Origin: a virus
Virus record (IMG/VR): IMGVR_UViG_3300032116_000257
Span: 1-55,058 of that record
Direction: 5' to 3' (one strand)
DNA length: 55,058 nucleotides
Shown here: piece after piece, positions 42,047 to 48,717 of the stretch
How positions within the stretch are numbered: position 1 is the stretch's first letter
Layout: each line of letters starts with the position of its first letter
The notes under the pieces: generated by a model
Database searches by the model: none
The model's input: the letters and a program-made list of their open reading frames with translations, nothing else
Told to the model about the DNA's origin: nothing
Program-made: the position numbers and the translations under genes

Positions 42047-42238
42047 ATGAGAGACCCTAACTTTATTGACGAGCAACGCAACGCTGACTTGCTTGATGCC
42101 ATGGCTGACATGGCATATGAACAAGAGCAAGCCATGCGTGAATCAGAGGAATTTGAATGGGACGGCATTGAAGAAATTTCAAGCGCCGAACGAAATGCTT
42201 GTGACCATTACAACGAGAGGTACGTAATCAATGACTAA
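42047..42238 (+). CDS. Small acidic protein (63 aa)
   Basis: Helical and strongly acidic (NADLLDAMADMAYEQEQAM, then SEEFEWDGIEEISSAE). Upstream in-frame codons run through the class B hairpin and are excluded. Overlaps the next start by 8 nt. Confidence 0.65.
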   Translation: MRDPNFIDEQRNADLLDAMADMAYEQEQAMRESEEFEWDGIEEISSAERNACDHYNERYVIND

Positions 42239-42656
42239 GTACACACTGCGTCAAGCATGGGAGGACGGTGACATCATCGTCATCCTGATCGCAATCATTT
42301 CAATCATCATCACGGAGTTTGCATCATGTCTTACATCTCAGCACTCAAGAAGTTCTACCCCAAGTCCTACAAAGCACGCTTCGCAATCAATGCCTACAAC
42401 GTGCACAAGTACTTCGAGCACAAAGACCCAACGGTCGTCACGGTCCACGAAACCTACCTCAGGTACGGTGGACCCGAAGAAGGAGGTTGGTACTACACCC
42501 AAGGGGAACCTCTCGTCAGCCACTGCATCTTCTCCAAGAGGCAAGCGGTCCGGGTCTACGTCAAGTACTTCGAAGAGTACGAGATCGAAGGGCAGCCATC
42601 TCTTGGAGATACAACAACTCGATCCAACATCGACATCTGTTTCTCCAACGAACTAG
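42231..42656 (+). CDS. Small membrane ORF, frame open far into next gene
   Basis: The first 33 residues look genuine: MTKYTLRQAWEDGD followed by a hydrophobic segment (IIVILIAIISIIITEFASC). After that the frame enters the 122-aa gene at 42326 and becomes a Ser/Thr-rich read of its codon pattern. There is no stop until 42656. Either a membrane protein with a dual-coded tail is made, or only the coupling of a short peptide matters. The true C-terminus is uncertain. Confidence 0.4.
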   Translation: MTKYTLRQAWEDGDIIVILIAIISIIITEFASCLTSQHSRSSTPSPTKHASQSMPTTCTSTSSTKTQRSSRSTKPTSGTVDPKKEVGTTPKGNLSSATASSPRGKRSGSTSSTSKSTRSKGSHLLEIQQLDPTSTSVSPTN

Positions 42657-42694
42657 CTAAGGCTTACCCTGAATCCCGTCCGTACTACTGCTGA
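42326..42694 (+). CDS. Unknown protein (122 aa) with GC-rich codon use
   Basis: Starts MSYISALKKFYPKSYKARF and contains GPEEGGWYYTQGEPLVSHC and aromatic helices (VRVYVKYFEEYE). Codons end mostly in C or G, unlike neighbours, which leaves the other two forward frames open as well. No family recognised. Codon use suggests recent arrival from another genome. Confidence 0.72.
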   Translation: MSYISALKKFYPKSYKARFAINAYNVHKYFEHKDPTVVTVHETYLRYGGPEEGGWYYTQGEPLVSHCIFSKRQAVRVYVKYFEEYEIEGQPSLGDTTTRSNIDICFSNELAKAYPESRPYYC

Positions 42695-42697
42695 TCA

Positions 42698-42940
42698 ATG
42701 CAAGCAACTGCAACACCTGCACTCAGTATCAACCAACGCAATCTCTATGCGTACTACCTAAATCACAAGAAGAAGTATGGGAACACACCATGCTTCGTAC
42801 CTAAACTTCCATCGCAAAGCTCAAGGCTTGAGCAATATCTCCAGGCCTTGGTGCGACTGGAAGAATACGGATTGATACGTGTAGACAGAAGCAGTGCTAA
42901 CTACACAGCATGGATCATGCTTGCACCCAAGGAGCAATAA
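42698..42940 (+). CDS. Winged-helix-like small protein (80 aa)
   Basis: Helices and a wing-like end (SRLEQYLQALVRLEEYGLI, then RVDRSSANYTAWIML) suggest a winged helix-turn-helix DNA-binding fold, but I recognise no named family. It precedes the largest gene-free gap of the right arm. Confidence 0.6.
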   Translation: MQATATPALSINQRNLYAYYLNHKKKYGNTPCFVPKLPSQSSRLEQYLQALVRLEEYGLIRVDRSSANYTAWIMLAPKEQ

Positions 42941-43427
42941 GCTACGTCGTATAACACTAGCGTTATATCATTCGCTATTTGCGAATGGCGAATAGATTAT
43001 CCCGAGTAATCGAAGTATTGGCATGTATTGGCAATTCTTTGTTGCCAAACAATATTAAGTATTAATACCTACCCATCCCTGGTATGTACCTCTAACTAGT
43101 GGGTATGTACCAGGGATATCCTTCATTCCTATCTATATCTAGTACACACGTACCAAAAATATCTCCTCTTATACCAAGGGATAGTACACATGTACATGGG
43201 GAAGACGGGGGAAACCGTCAATACCATCTTATTCAACAGTGAATACAGTCTTATCTAACCCTCTATAGGGTTTCATACTCTTCTAGAAAGCTGTATGGAT
43301 AAGCTGGTATTCATCCCTTAGGTACCAGGTTTAATACACTTTTTTAACAACGTATGAAACCCTATATCTAAGATAATAAGACGGTATTCACCCTTCTATA
43401 ACACGGTATTCATCCTTTTACCCATCC
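42941..43427. other. Repeat-rich non-coding region
   Basis: Nearly 490 nt without a gene between convergent genes. It holds perfect hairpins ATTCGC/GCGAAT (42970-42986), TTGGCAA/TTGCCAA (43028-43048) and a 10-bp stem ATCCCTGGTA/TACCAGGGAT (43075-43117), repeated GTAC-palindromes (TAGTACACACGTAC near 43140 and TAGTACACATGTAC near 43185), GGTATTCAYCC direct repeats (43304, 43383, 43407), and a long inverted repeat. Such density suggests a cis-acting site, for example for replication, recombination or a strong bidirectional terminator. Confidence 0.6.
43239..43391. repeat. Long imperfect inverted repeat
   Basis: Arms 43239-43278 and 43352-43391 are inverted copies. Both contain GTGAATAC, GTCTTAT and a perfect 15-bp core (TATAGGGTTTCATAC at 43264-43278 against its complement at 43352-43366). 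The central loop is 73 nt and itself repeats GGTATTCATCC. The arms could form a cruciform or a long RNA hairpin. Confidence 0.75.
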
Positions 43428-43676
43428 TCACCCAACCACAGACCTCACCTCAGGTCCAAACCTACGCATCTGATCTAGCATTCTTATCTCTGCTTGTTTG
43501 TTTTGCATTGGAATACTTTCATTCCGTATCACAGATGTCAAGAAGTCCATCACCTTTTCAGGTGGTGGCATGGAACCTTGTGCTTTCATGTACTCTTGCT
43601 TCCATCCCTCAAGGAATGGACTACCACCAACCGCATACCTACCAGCAATTAACATAAGTACAAACTCAGATCTCAT
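43428..43676 (-). CDS. Minus-strand small protein within the right arm (82 aa)
   Basis: The protein looks coding: SPFLEGWKQEYMKAQGSMP, then IRNESIPMQNKQAEIRMLDQM. It is one of few minus-strand genes in this arm. It transcribes toward the repeat-rich gap, which may terminate it. Similar to small packaging or assembly proteins in tone, but no family recognised. Confidence 0.65.
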   Translation of the reverse strand: MRSEFVLMLIAGRYAVGGSPFLEGWKQEYMKAQGSMPPPEKVMDFLTSVIRNESIPMQNKQAEIRMLDQMRRFGPEVRSVVG

Positions 43677-43687
43677 CTAAGTTTAAG

Positions 43688-43726
43688 CCTGGGCATCCAC
43701 ACATTTAGTGTGGTGTAAGTCCCAGG
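43688..43726 (+). promoter_or_regulatory. Class B hairpin 5 (in a 5' leader, not between co-directional genes)
   Basis: CCTGGG/CCCAGG outer stem, CAT opposite TGTAAGT (43714-43720), inner stem CCACAC/GTGTGG around ATTTA. It follows the start of a minus-strand gene, so it cannot be a 3' element; it belongs to the leader of the gene at 43752, 25 nt before its ATG. Confidence 0.75.
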
Positions 43727-43751
43727 GCATCTCCACTTACTCACAACAACC

Positions 43752-44003
43752 ATGCTTGTTTCCAAACTGATTGATCAACTACTTAAAGCACAGAACAAAT
43801 ACGGAGACTTTGACATTTGCGTTTGCGATTCTTCCGAAGCAAACAATGTCGAATCGATTACTGACGGAGTTGAGTTTAACTTTCGTTTGTTTAACGAGAA
43901 AACTTATGAAGAATTACCTGGAATTAGTTTTGAAGAAGAAGAAGAACAAGATGTTGATCACCAAAGTGCTAAGTACTTTGGTGTAATCTTCCGTGACTAC
44001 TAA
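43752..44003 (+). CDS. Small acidic protein (83 aa)
   Basis: Starts MLVSKLIDQLLKAQNKYGDF and contains a repeated-Glu run (FEEEEEQDVDH). The N-terminal pattern KLIDQLLKAQNKYGD.DI is common in phage small proteins that begin a beta-alpha-beta fold. No assigned role. Confidence 0.68.
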   Translation: MLVSKLIDQLLKAQNKYGDFDICVCDSSEANNVESITDGVEFNFRLFNEKTYEELPGISFEEEEEQDVDHQSAKYFGVIFRDY

Positions 44004-44010
44004 TTAATAC

Positions 44011-44038
44011 CTGGGCATCCACATGGTGTAAGTCCCAG
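44011..44038 (+). promoter_or_regulatory. Class B intergenic hairpin 6 (minimal)
   Basis: CTGGG/CCCAG outer stem, CAT opposite TGTAAGT (44027-44033), inner CCA/TGG with a 2-nt cap. Shortest form of the class. Next ATG 30 nt on. Confidence 0.68.
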
Positions 44039-44068
44039 AGTTACACCAACCTCACCTTCAACTCAACC

Positions 44069-44356
44069 ATGGAACAAACCAAGAAGTATCCTGAACTCAC
44101 CTGGACCAAGAACGAGTACCACCAATTGCAGCTAGTACTTGATGCACTCAAAGCCATTTGTGCTCGCGAAGATAAACGTCATCAAATGGACGAGCATCTT
44201 GATCCACACATGCGTAACGTTATCGATGAGGTGATCGGAATGCTGGAAGATGAGATCGACTACGATCCAACACCTAACGAATCTGGAGAACCACCCATGA
44301 CTATGGATGAGATGCACACTGCTGCATGGAAAGAACACCTTGCCATGCATTCATAA
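44069..44356 (+). CDS. Small acidic protein (95 aa)
   Basis: Helical and acidic: YHQLQLVLDALKAICARED, then VIDEVIGMLEDEIDYDP. No family recognised. The stop is followed at once by a three-way junction element. Confidence 0.65.
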   Translation: MEQTKKYPELTWTKNEYHQLQLVLDALKAICAREDKRHQMDEHLDPHMRNVIDEVIGMLEDEIDYDPTPNESGEPPMTMDEMHTAAWKEHLAMHS

Positions 44357-44357
44357 C

Positions 44358-44429
44358 ACCAGGTAGTACATAAGTACTGGCCGTGTATCAGTATCCCTGA
44401 TGCACGGCCTTTACCTTGACTGCCCTGGT
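44358..44429 (+). promoter_or_regulatory. Three-way junction RNA element (single copy)
   Basis: ACCAGG/CCTGGT (44358-44363 / 44424-44429) encloses AGTAC/GTACT around ATAA and a long hairpin GGCCGTG/CACGGCC with inner ATCAG/CTGAT. The next ATG is 30 nt on. It is a different fold from classes A-D but has the same position. Confidence 0.62.
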
Positions 44430-44459
44430 AGACTGACCTAGTTAATCAACTCAATTCAA

Positions 44460-44669
44460 ATGACATCCTCCAACACTCCTCGCATTCCCGACTCTCTTGA
44501 CATGCAACGCTTGCAGGCCATGCAGCTTGTAGCGAAGATGAAGGAATCAGCCGAGAGACATGGCATTGGTTTCATTGGGGGCTTCATTGCTCCCAATGGA
44601 GAGAAATTTGTAATGACAAATATGGATGACGATGATGCCATGGCACTCATGCCGGAGGATCTCAAGTGA
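44460..44669 (+). CDS. Small protein (69 aa)
   Basis: Helical N-terminus (QRLQAMQLVAKMKESAERH) and a short beta part (GGFIAPNGEKFVMTNMDDDD). It is coupled to the next gene by a GTGA overlap. No family recognised. Confidence 0.65.
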   Translation: MTSSNTPRIPDSLDMQRLQAMQLVAKMKESAERHGIGFIGGFIAPNGEKFVMTNMDDDDAMALMPEDLK

Positions 44670-44863
44670 CTAAGAAATCTCCCATTAGTTTTGATCGCAC
44701 CATTCATGGTGTGAACATCACTGAACATGGTATCAAGTCAGTAAGTAAACAGATCAAGCTTGGTCCATTCCAACTGACTGTCAACGCCAGTCCCAATGGC
44801 GTCAAAGGATCAGTCAGTATCCCTGGCACAGGCTTGAGCATTCCAAACATTAAGTTAATCTAA
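44666..44863 (+). CDS. DUF4236-like small protein (65 aa), GTG start
   Basis: The C-terminus (GVKGSVSIPGTGLSIP) has the SIPGTGLS signature of DUF4236-type proteins, and the middle (KLGPFQLTVNASPNG) matches the style of the family. The start is GTG overlapping the upstream TGA, with GGAGG 8 nt before it: one of the few strong ribosome-binding sites in this arm. Function of the family is unknown. Confidence 0.7.
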   Translation: MTKKSPISFDRTIHGVNITEHGIKSVSKQIKLGPFQLTVNASPNGVKGSVSIPGTGLSIPNIKLI

Positions 44864-44867
44864 AGAT

Positions 44868-44895
44868 CTGGGCATCCTTACGGTGTAAGTCCCAC
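44868..44895 (+). promoter_or_regulatory. Class B intergenic hairpin 7
   Basis: TGGG/CCCA outer stem, CAT opposite TGTAAGT (44884-44890), inner CC/GG around TTAC. With its upstream flank it is nearly identical to hairpin 8 at 45255. Next ATG 27 nt on. Confidence 0.68.
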
Positions 44896-44922
44896 ATCCA
44901 ACTTCCATCTCAACATAACACC

Positions 44923-45240
44923 ATGCCTAAGAAACAAGCACTCAATCCTCACTTCCCTACTGGTCCTAGAACTATTACTCTTGATCTGACTGAAGATCAA
45001 TGGTGGGCATTGATTAACATGCTCAGAGCACGCACTGATTTCTATAAGAAGTTGCGGTTTGATCTCATTAGATTAAAGGATGATGGCCTTGAGAAACAAA
45101 TTGATCAGTACACTGAATCCATGGAAGACATTGTATCTATATTGGAATCAGTACAAGAACAAGTAGCACCTTTGTATTACACAAAAGCAAAGCGTGCTGA
45201 GTGGCGTAAGCAACGTATTGATACACCTGATTTCCCATAA
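44923..45240 (+). CDS. Helical protein (105 aa)
   Basis: Contains ITLDLTEDQWWALINMLRA and long charged helices (DGLEKQIDQYTESMEDIVS). No family recognised. Flanked on both sides by the same 40-bp repeat carrying class B hairpins. Confidence 0.68.
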   Translation: MPKKQALNPHFPTGPRTITLDLTEDQWWALINMLRARTDFYKKLRFDLIRLKDDGLEKQIDQYTESMEDIVSILESVQEQVAPLYYTKAKRAEWRKQRIDTPDFP

Positions 45241-45254
45241 GTTAATCTAAAGAT

Positions 45255-45282
45255 CTGGGCATCCTTACGGTGTAAGTCCCAG
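45255..45282 (+). promoter_or_regulatory. Class B intergenic hairpin 8
   Basis: CTGGG/CCCAG outer stem (extended by GA/TC with a mismatch), CAT opposite TGTAAGT (45271-45277), inner CC/GG around TTAC. Next ATG 31 nt on. Confidence 0.7.
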
Positions 45283-45313
45283 GTCTTGTCCACCAACTCA
45301 ATTCAATTCAACC

Positions 45314-45499
45314 ATGGCTACCACAAACACAAACCTCAGCTTGTTTGATCGCATCAATGTTGCACGCTGCGCAATGGAGCGTGCCCATAATAATCATTTT
45401 GATCGCGATCGTTTTGTTAGCGAGTACACAACTGCAAAGATGTGGACTCGTTACAACTGCTACATCTCAACCACCGTTTCATTCGTGGAGCCTGACTGA
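45314..45499 (+). CDS. Small protein (61 aa)
   Basis: Starts MATTNTNLSLFDRINVAR, with a helical middle (NNHFDRDRFVSEYTTAKMW). No family recognised. Its stop overlaps the next ATG (TGATG). Confidence 0.64.
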   Translation: MATTNTNLSLFDRINVARCAMERAHNNHFDRDRFVSEYTTAKMWTRYNCYISTTVSFVEPD

Positions 45500-45759
45500 T
45501 GACTGTCCTTGCTATCGAACACACATCATTCACTGACACTCATGTCACAGTTACAGCAGTTGTTGACGACATGCGCCTACTCTATCGGGCGACTCGCTTC
45601 GAGCCTGAAGAGTGGGCTCCTGCACTGTGCACAACAACTATTGAGTTGGATCCAGAGGAACCGATTCCTCTTGACGAAGATGGCTTCTGCAGCTATCTTG
45701 ATCAGCTCGATCCTCACTGGCAACTTGTTGACAACTCTGACTACGATCTAGATTCATGA
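45499..45759 (+). CDS. Small acidic protein (86 aa)
   Basis: Beta-rich start (MTVLAIEHTSFTDTHVTVT) and an acidic end (DNSDYDLDS). The end of the gene overlaps a gene remnant at 45756. No family recognised. Confidence 0.65.
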   Translation: MTVLAIEHTSFTDTHVTVTAVVDDMRLLYRATRFEPEEWAPALCTTTIELDPEEPIPLDEDGFCSYLDQLDPHWQLVDNSDYDLDS

Positions 45760-45800
45760 TTGGTTTCTCAATTGAATTCAAACGCTGGTACTTAAAATGA
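45756..45800 (+). pseudogene. 5' remnant of a gene split by the homing endonuclease
   Basis: ATG at 45756 opens a 14-codon frame (MIGFSIEFKRWYLK) whose first nine residues equal those of the intact gene at 46315. Its stop overlaps the ATG of the HNH-AP2 gene. It overlaps the upstream TGA as ATGA, the usual coupling in this arm, so this was probably the original start before the endonuclease arrived. Confidence 0.7.
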
Positions 45801-46318
45801 AACACAAACCTATCCCAGAAGAAATTGTTGAATACTTAAAAGTTGATTTAACAATTCCACATGGATTACGTTGGATCAAGCTAGTACCAAACAATAACAG
45901 GTGCAAAGTTGGAGATCCAGCTGGATCAAAATGTTCTAATGGTAAATATAATTTACATTACAAACGAATTAAATACTACAATCATCGAATAATTTTTTAT
46001 CTTCAAAACAATTTAGATCCGGATTATTATCAAGTAGATCATAAGATTCATGATGATAATACAGGAGAACTTCGCTTGGCAACCCATCAGCAAAATCATT
46101 TTAATCGTAGATCTTGTATTGGTTCTTCTTCTAAATACAAAGGCGTTTCATGGCATGCAAAAGACAAACGATGGGAAGCACGAATAGGATTTAACAATGA
46201 AATTATTTACATTGGTAAATACATAAATGAAGAAGATGCTGCAATAGCTTATAACCATGAGGCTATAAAGCTTTTTGGTGATTATGCTTTTATTAACACA
46301 TTAGCAGAATGTCAATGA
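45797..46318 (+). CDS. HNH homing endonuclease with AP2 domain
   Basis: The 173-aa protein has an HNH_3-type core (YYNHRIIFYLQNN, VDHKIHDDNTGELRLAT, QQNHFNRRS) and a C-terminal AP2 DNA-binding domain (SKYKGVSWHAKDKRWEAR, then IGKYINEEDAAIAYNHEA). This architecture is typical of free-standing homing endonucleases. Its bases are much richer in A/T than the flanks. It lies between a truncated and an intact copy of the same gene start, a sign of insertion with part of a foreign target gene. Confidence 0.93.
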   Translation: MKHKPIPEEIVEYLKVDLTIPHGLRWIKLVPNNNRCKVGDPAGSKCSNGKYNLHYKRIKYYNHRIIFYLQNNLDPDYYQVDHKIHDDNTGELRLATHQQNHFNRRSCIGSSSKYKGVSWHAKDKRWEARIGFNNEIIYIGKYINEEDAAIAYNHEAIKLFGDYAFINTLAECQ

Positions 46319-46518
46319 TTGGATTTTCCATTGAGTTTAAAAAGTTTTATTTTGTACTGCGTGGTCCCAAGGGTCGAGTGTATCTGGCAACTGGCTTTGC
46401 TAAACGCATGCCAGTCATAATACTGACCGGTGATTACATACTGGAGCAGTGCATCGGCACATGGCCTGGTGATGAGACTGACGAAGAACTTCTTGATCAG
46501 TTGAAAGACATCCGCTAA
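46315..46518 (+). CDS. Small protein, 5' end replaced at endonuclease insertion (67 aa)
   Basis: Reads MIGFSIEFKKFYFVLRGPKG; ATG overlaps the HNH stop (ATGA). The first 13 codons are A/T-rich with silent differences from the remnant at 45756, while the rest looks native. An ATG two codons earlier also exists. No functional family recognised. Confidence 0.7.
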   Translation: MIGFSIEFKKFYFVLRGPKGRVYLATGFAKRMPVIILTGDYILEQCIGTWPGDETDEELLDQLKDIR

Positions 46519-46528
46519 TTAACCGTCC

Positions 46529-46551
46529 TGGGCATGACGTTAAACTGCCTA
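46529..46551 (+). promoter_or_regulatory. Class D intergenic hairpin 1
   Basis: TGGGCA/TGCCTA stem (one G-U) around TGACGTTAAAC (46535-46545). It is preceded by AACCGTCC and ends 22 nt before the next ATG. Confidence 0.68.
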
Positions 46552-46573
46552 TTCTACTTACTCATTTAACCCA

Positions 46574-46873
46574 ATGGAAATCAATTCTCCAACACCTCCT
46601 TTAGATCTTGTCAATGATTGGATGACACATTGGTATGACGATAACCAAACAGATGACACGCAACCGCTGTATATTGCAACTAAAGCTTCAATGTGGGGCG
46701 CAATCTGGGGTGCTACCAATGCTTTGGAAACAGCCATCCAAGACACGGCACCTGTTCATTGGCGCGTAGCTGGTGGGGCAGAAGATGGCCAACAGGTAGT
46801 ACGTGTTATTGATTTAATGGAATGGCTTGCACAGTTCCGTAAAGAATACGAAGAAAAGATGTCTTGTAATTAA
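46574..46873 (+). CDS. Conserved-looking small protein (99 aa)
   Basis: Trp-rich with the block ATKASMWGAIWGATNALETA and a C-terminal helix (IDLMEWLAQFRKEYEEK). No family recognised. Confidence 0.66.
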   Translation: MEINSPTPPLDLVNDWMTHWYDDNQTDDTQPLYIATKASMWGAIWGATNALETAIQDTAPVHWRVAGGAEDGQQVVRVIDLMEWLAQFRKEYEEKMSCN

Positions 46874-46883
46874 TCAACCGTCC

Positions 46884-46906
46884 TGGACATGACGCTAAAC
46901 TGTCCA
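46884..46906 (+). promoter_or_regulatory. Class D intergenic hairpin 2
   Basis: TGGACA/TGTCCA stem around TGACGCTAAAC (46890-46900), again after AACCGTCC and again 22 nt before the ATG. Relative to hairpin 1 a G-C pair is A-U and a G-U becomes G-C. Confidence 0.7.
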
Positions 46907-46928
46907 TTCCACTTACCTACACTACACC

Positions 46929-48668
46929 ATGCAATTCGCTCTGCCTTCCAATCTTCAGACTGAACTCTTGGCTTATGATCCAAAGCTCAAGGCTTTGGCT
47001 AAGCAAGCCAACAAACCAGAAGCCAAGAAACCGACGTATCCACTTGGCAAGATTCCTTGCTTGATACCAACACACATTGTGCGTGAAGCCGATCAGCAAG
47101 ATGCAATTGCTCAGATCAATCAGCGTCCAGCACCACAGCGTTATCAAGTCTTTACTACACCTGTAGATGTAGCAACACCACAGGCTAGGCTCAAGGTCAT
47201 TGCCATCCTGTATCACTACGAACAGGTGTGGTATGCAGCATGGTTACCTTCTAAGCAAGAGAAGGATCAGTATGTGTACGGTCATGCGTATGCATTCAAG
47301 AACACATCAGCTACACAGAAGACTGCACCAAATTGGATATGGAATAGCAAAGATGATTGCGTTGTCCACGACATTGGTCGTGGCTCACAACTCTTTGTCT
47401 ACACCAATACAGCAACCATAGAAGATATCCGCGAAAAAGATTACGATAGCTGGCGTAGTTATCCATGGCGAGCAGGTAACCTTTACTGCCAGAAGGGTTA
47501 TACAATTCGTGATACTGTTGTTAATGAATTTGATAACAGCCTGCGGGAAAATCTCCCAACATGGGAAGATTCCCGTGGATTGTTTGATCGCATACGCTGC
47601 AAGAATATCTTTGATGCAGCAAACATACCGTCAATGATGTCAAAGCATCTTGATGAAACTCAAGGCTTGACTGTTGATAACTTCATTGCTGCTTCACTTG
47701 CATTCAAAGAAGAACACGGCTATAGCTCATTAACGTATTCTGTTGTCACAAAGATTCAGCACATTGTTACTAAACCTGCCATCAAGAAACTATTGCAAGC
47801 AGAGTTAAACCGTAGCATTGATGCATATAATGATCCCAATAACAAACACCAGCAACCTATTAGGCAAGGCTTTGCAACTTTTGTGCAGATCCTTAACTCA
47901 ATCGAGTGGATTGATTCCATCTGGCCAGACTGCCCTATTGATTACTATCAGACTTATTTCAAAGAACTTAAGTATCTTCGCTTGACTGAAGTGCGTCTAC
48001 GCAGTGGGGCTACACAAGAGCCTTGTTTAATCGACTGGTTACGTGAGCACATGCCTATTGCATCACTGTTTACAATCATGCGTAAGTACTTGGACAAACA
48101 ACTTACTGAATACAATGGTCGCTGGGTTGACAGCGATGTTGGGTACCAGCGTCAACGCTTTGGTGAACTCAACGATACATTCTCCATGATGCTTAAGATC
48201 CTTCATGTTGGTAATACATTGGAGCCACCGAAGCGTTGGCGTCTGACCGAGTTCCATGACTACGTACAATCCGAAGCATGGAAGATCCAGAATCCAAAGG
48301 AGTCCCTACGTCAAGATCTATTTCCTGAACCCATCAAAGTCACACGTCTTGATAGGGTATGGACATTCTTTCAGCCTGTTGACACACATCAACTATCCAT
48401 GTGGGGGCAAGCCGTACGCAACTGCGTTGGCTCTGCATCCCACTATGCGGATGACATCAAGAAACGTAAGCACTTCATTGTGTTATGTATGATTGATAAC
48501 AAGCCCACCTTCACAATTCAATTGGTTGTGGACCAGGGTATGATGTCAGTCAAGCAGATTGCTGGCGTTGGCAATCGCAGTCTTGACTCAATAGAACGCA
48601 ACGATTACACGGAAGCCTTCCGTGAGGTCTTGCAATTGCGTGAATCTGAGCTAAGCTCTAAGAGCTGA
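46929..48668 (+). CDS. PcfJ-like protein
   Basis: The 579-aa protein has a C-terminal PcfJ-like domain (WGQAVRNCVGSASHYADDI, then FIVLCMIDNKPTFTIQLVV and KQIAGVGNRSLDSI), with the conserved NCVG and the Q..G..N features. The N-terminal 400 residues are less conserved and helical. PcfJ domains occur on conjugative plasmids and many phages; the function is unknown. It is the largest gene of the right arm. Confidence 0.85.
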   Translation: MQFALPSNLQTELLAYDPKLKALAKQANKPEAKKPTYPLGKIPCLIPTHIVREADQQDAIAQINQRPAPQRYQVFTTPVDVATPQARLKVIAILYHYEQVWYAAWLPSKQEKDQYVYGHAYAFKNTSATQKTAPNWIWNSKDDCVVHDIGRGSQLFVYTNTATIEDIREKDYDSWRSYPWRAGNLYCQKGYTIRDTVVNEFDNSLRENLPTWEDSRGLFDRIRCKNIFDAANIPSMMSKHLDETQGLTVDNFIAASLAFKEEHGYSSLTYSVVTKIQHIVTKPAIKKLLQAELNRSIDAYNDPNNKHQQPIRQGFATFVQILNSIEWIDSIWPDCPIDYYQTYFKELKYLRLTEVRLRSGATQEPCLIDWLREHMPIASLFTIMRKYLDKQLTEYNGRWVDSDVGYQRQRFGELNDTFSMMLKILHVGNTLEPPKRWRLTEFHDYVQSEAWKIQNPKESLRQDLFPEPIKVTRLDRVWTFFQPVDTHQLSMWGQAVRNCVGSASHYADDIKKRKHFIVLCMIDNKPTFTIQLVVDQGMMSVKQIAGVGNRSLDSIERNDYTEAFREVLQLRESELSSKS

Positions 48669-48677
48669 AGCCACAGC

Positions 48678-48711
48678 AGGGGCATCCTATCCTCGTAAAT
48701 GGGATGCCTCT
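48678..48711 (+). promoter_or_regulatory. Intergenic 10-bp hairpin
   Basis: AGGGGCATCC pairs with GGATGCCTCT (one G-U) around a 14-nt loop. It ends 6 nt before the next ATG. The left arm GGGCATCC echoes the class B left side. Confidence 0.6.
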
Positions 48712-48717
48712 TTACCT

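Larger units (their letters stand above)
44855..45281 (+). repeat. 40-bp direct repeat flanking one gene
   Basis: The segment 44855-44894 recurs at 45241-45280 (GTTAATCTAAAGATCTGGGC start, class B hairpin inside). In the first copy the left part codes for the end of the DUF4236-like protein; in the second it is non-coding after the stop of the next gene. This suggests that the hairpin moved by recombination with its flank or that the gene at 44923 was inserted as a cassette. Confidence 0.8.
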
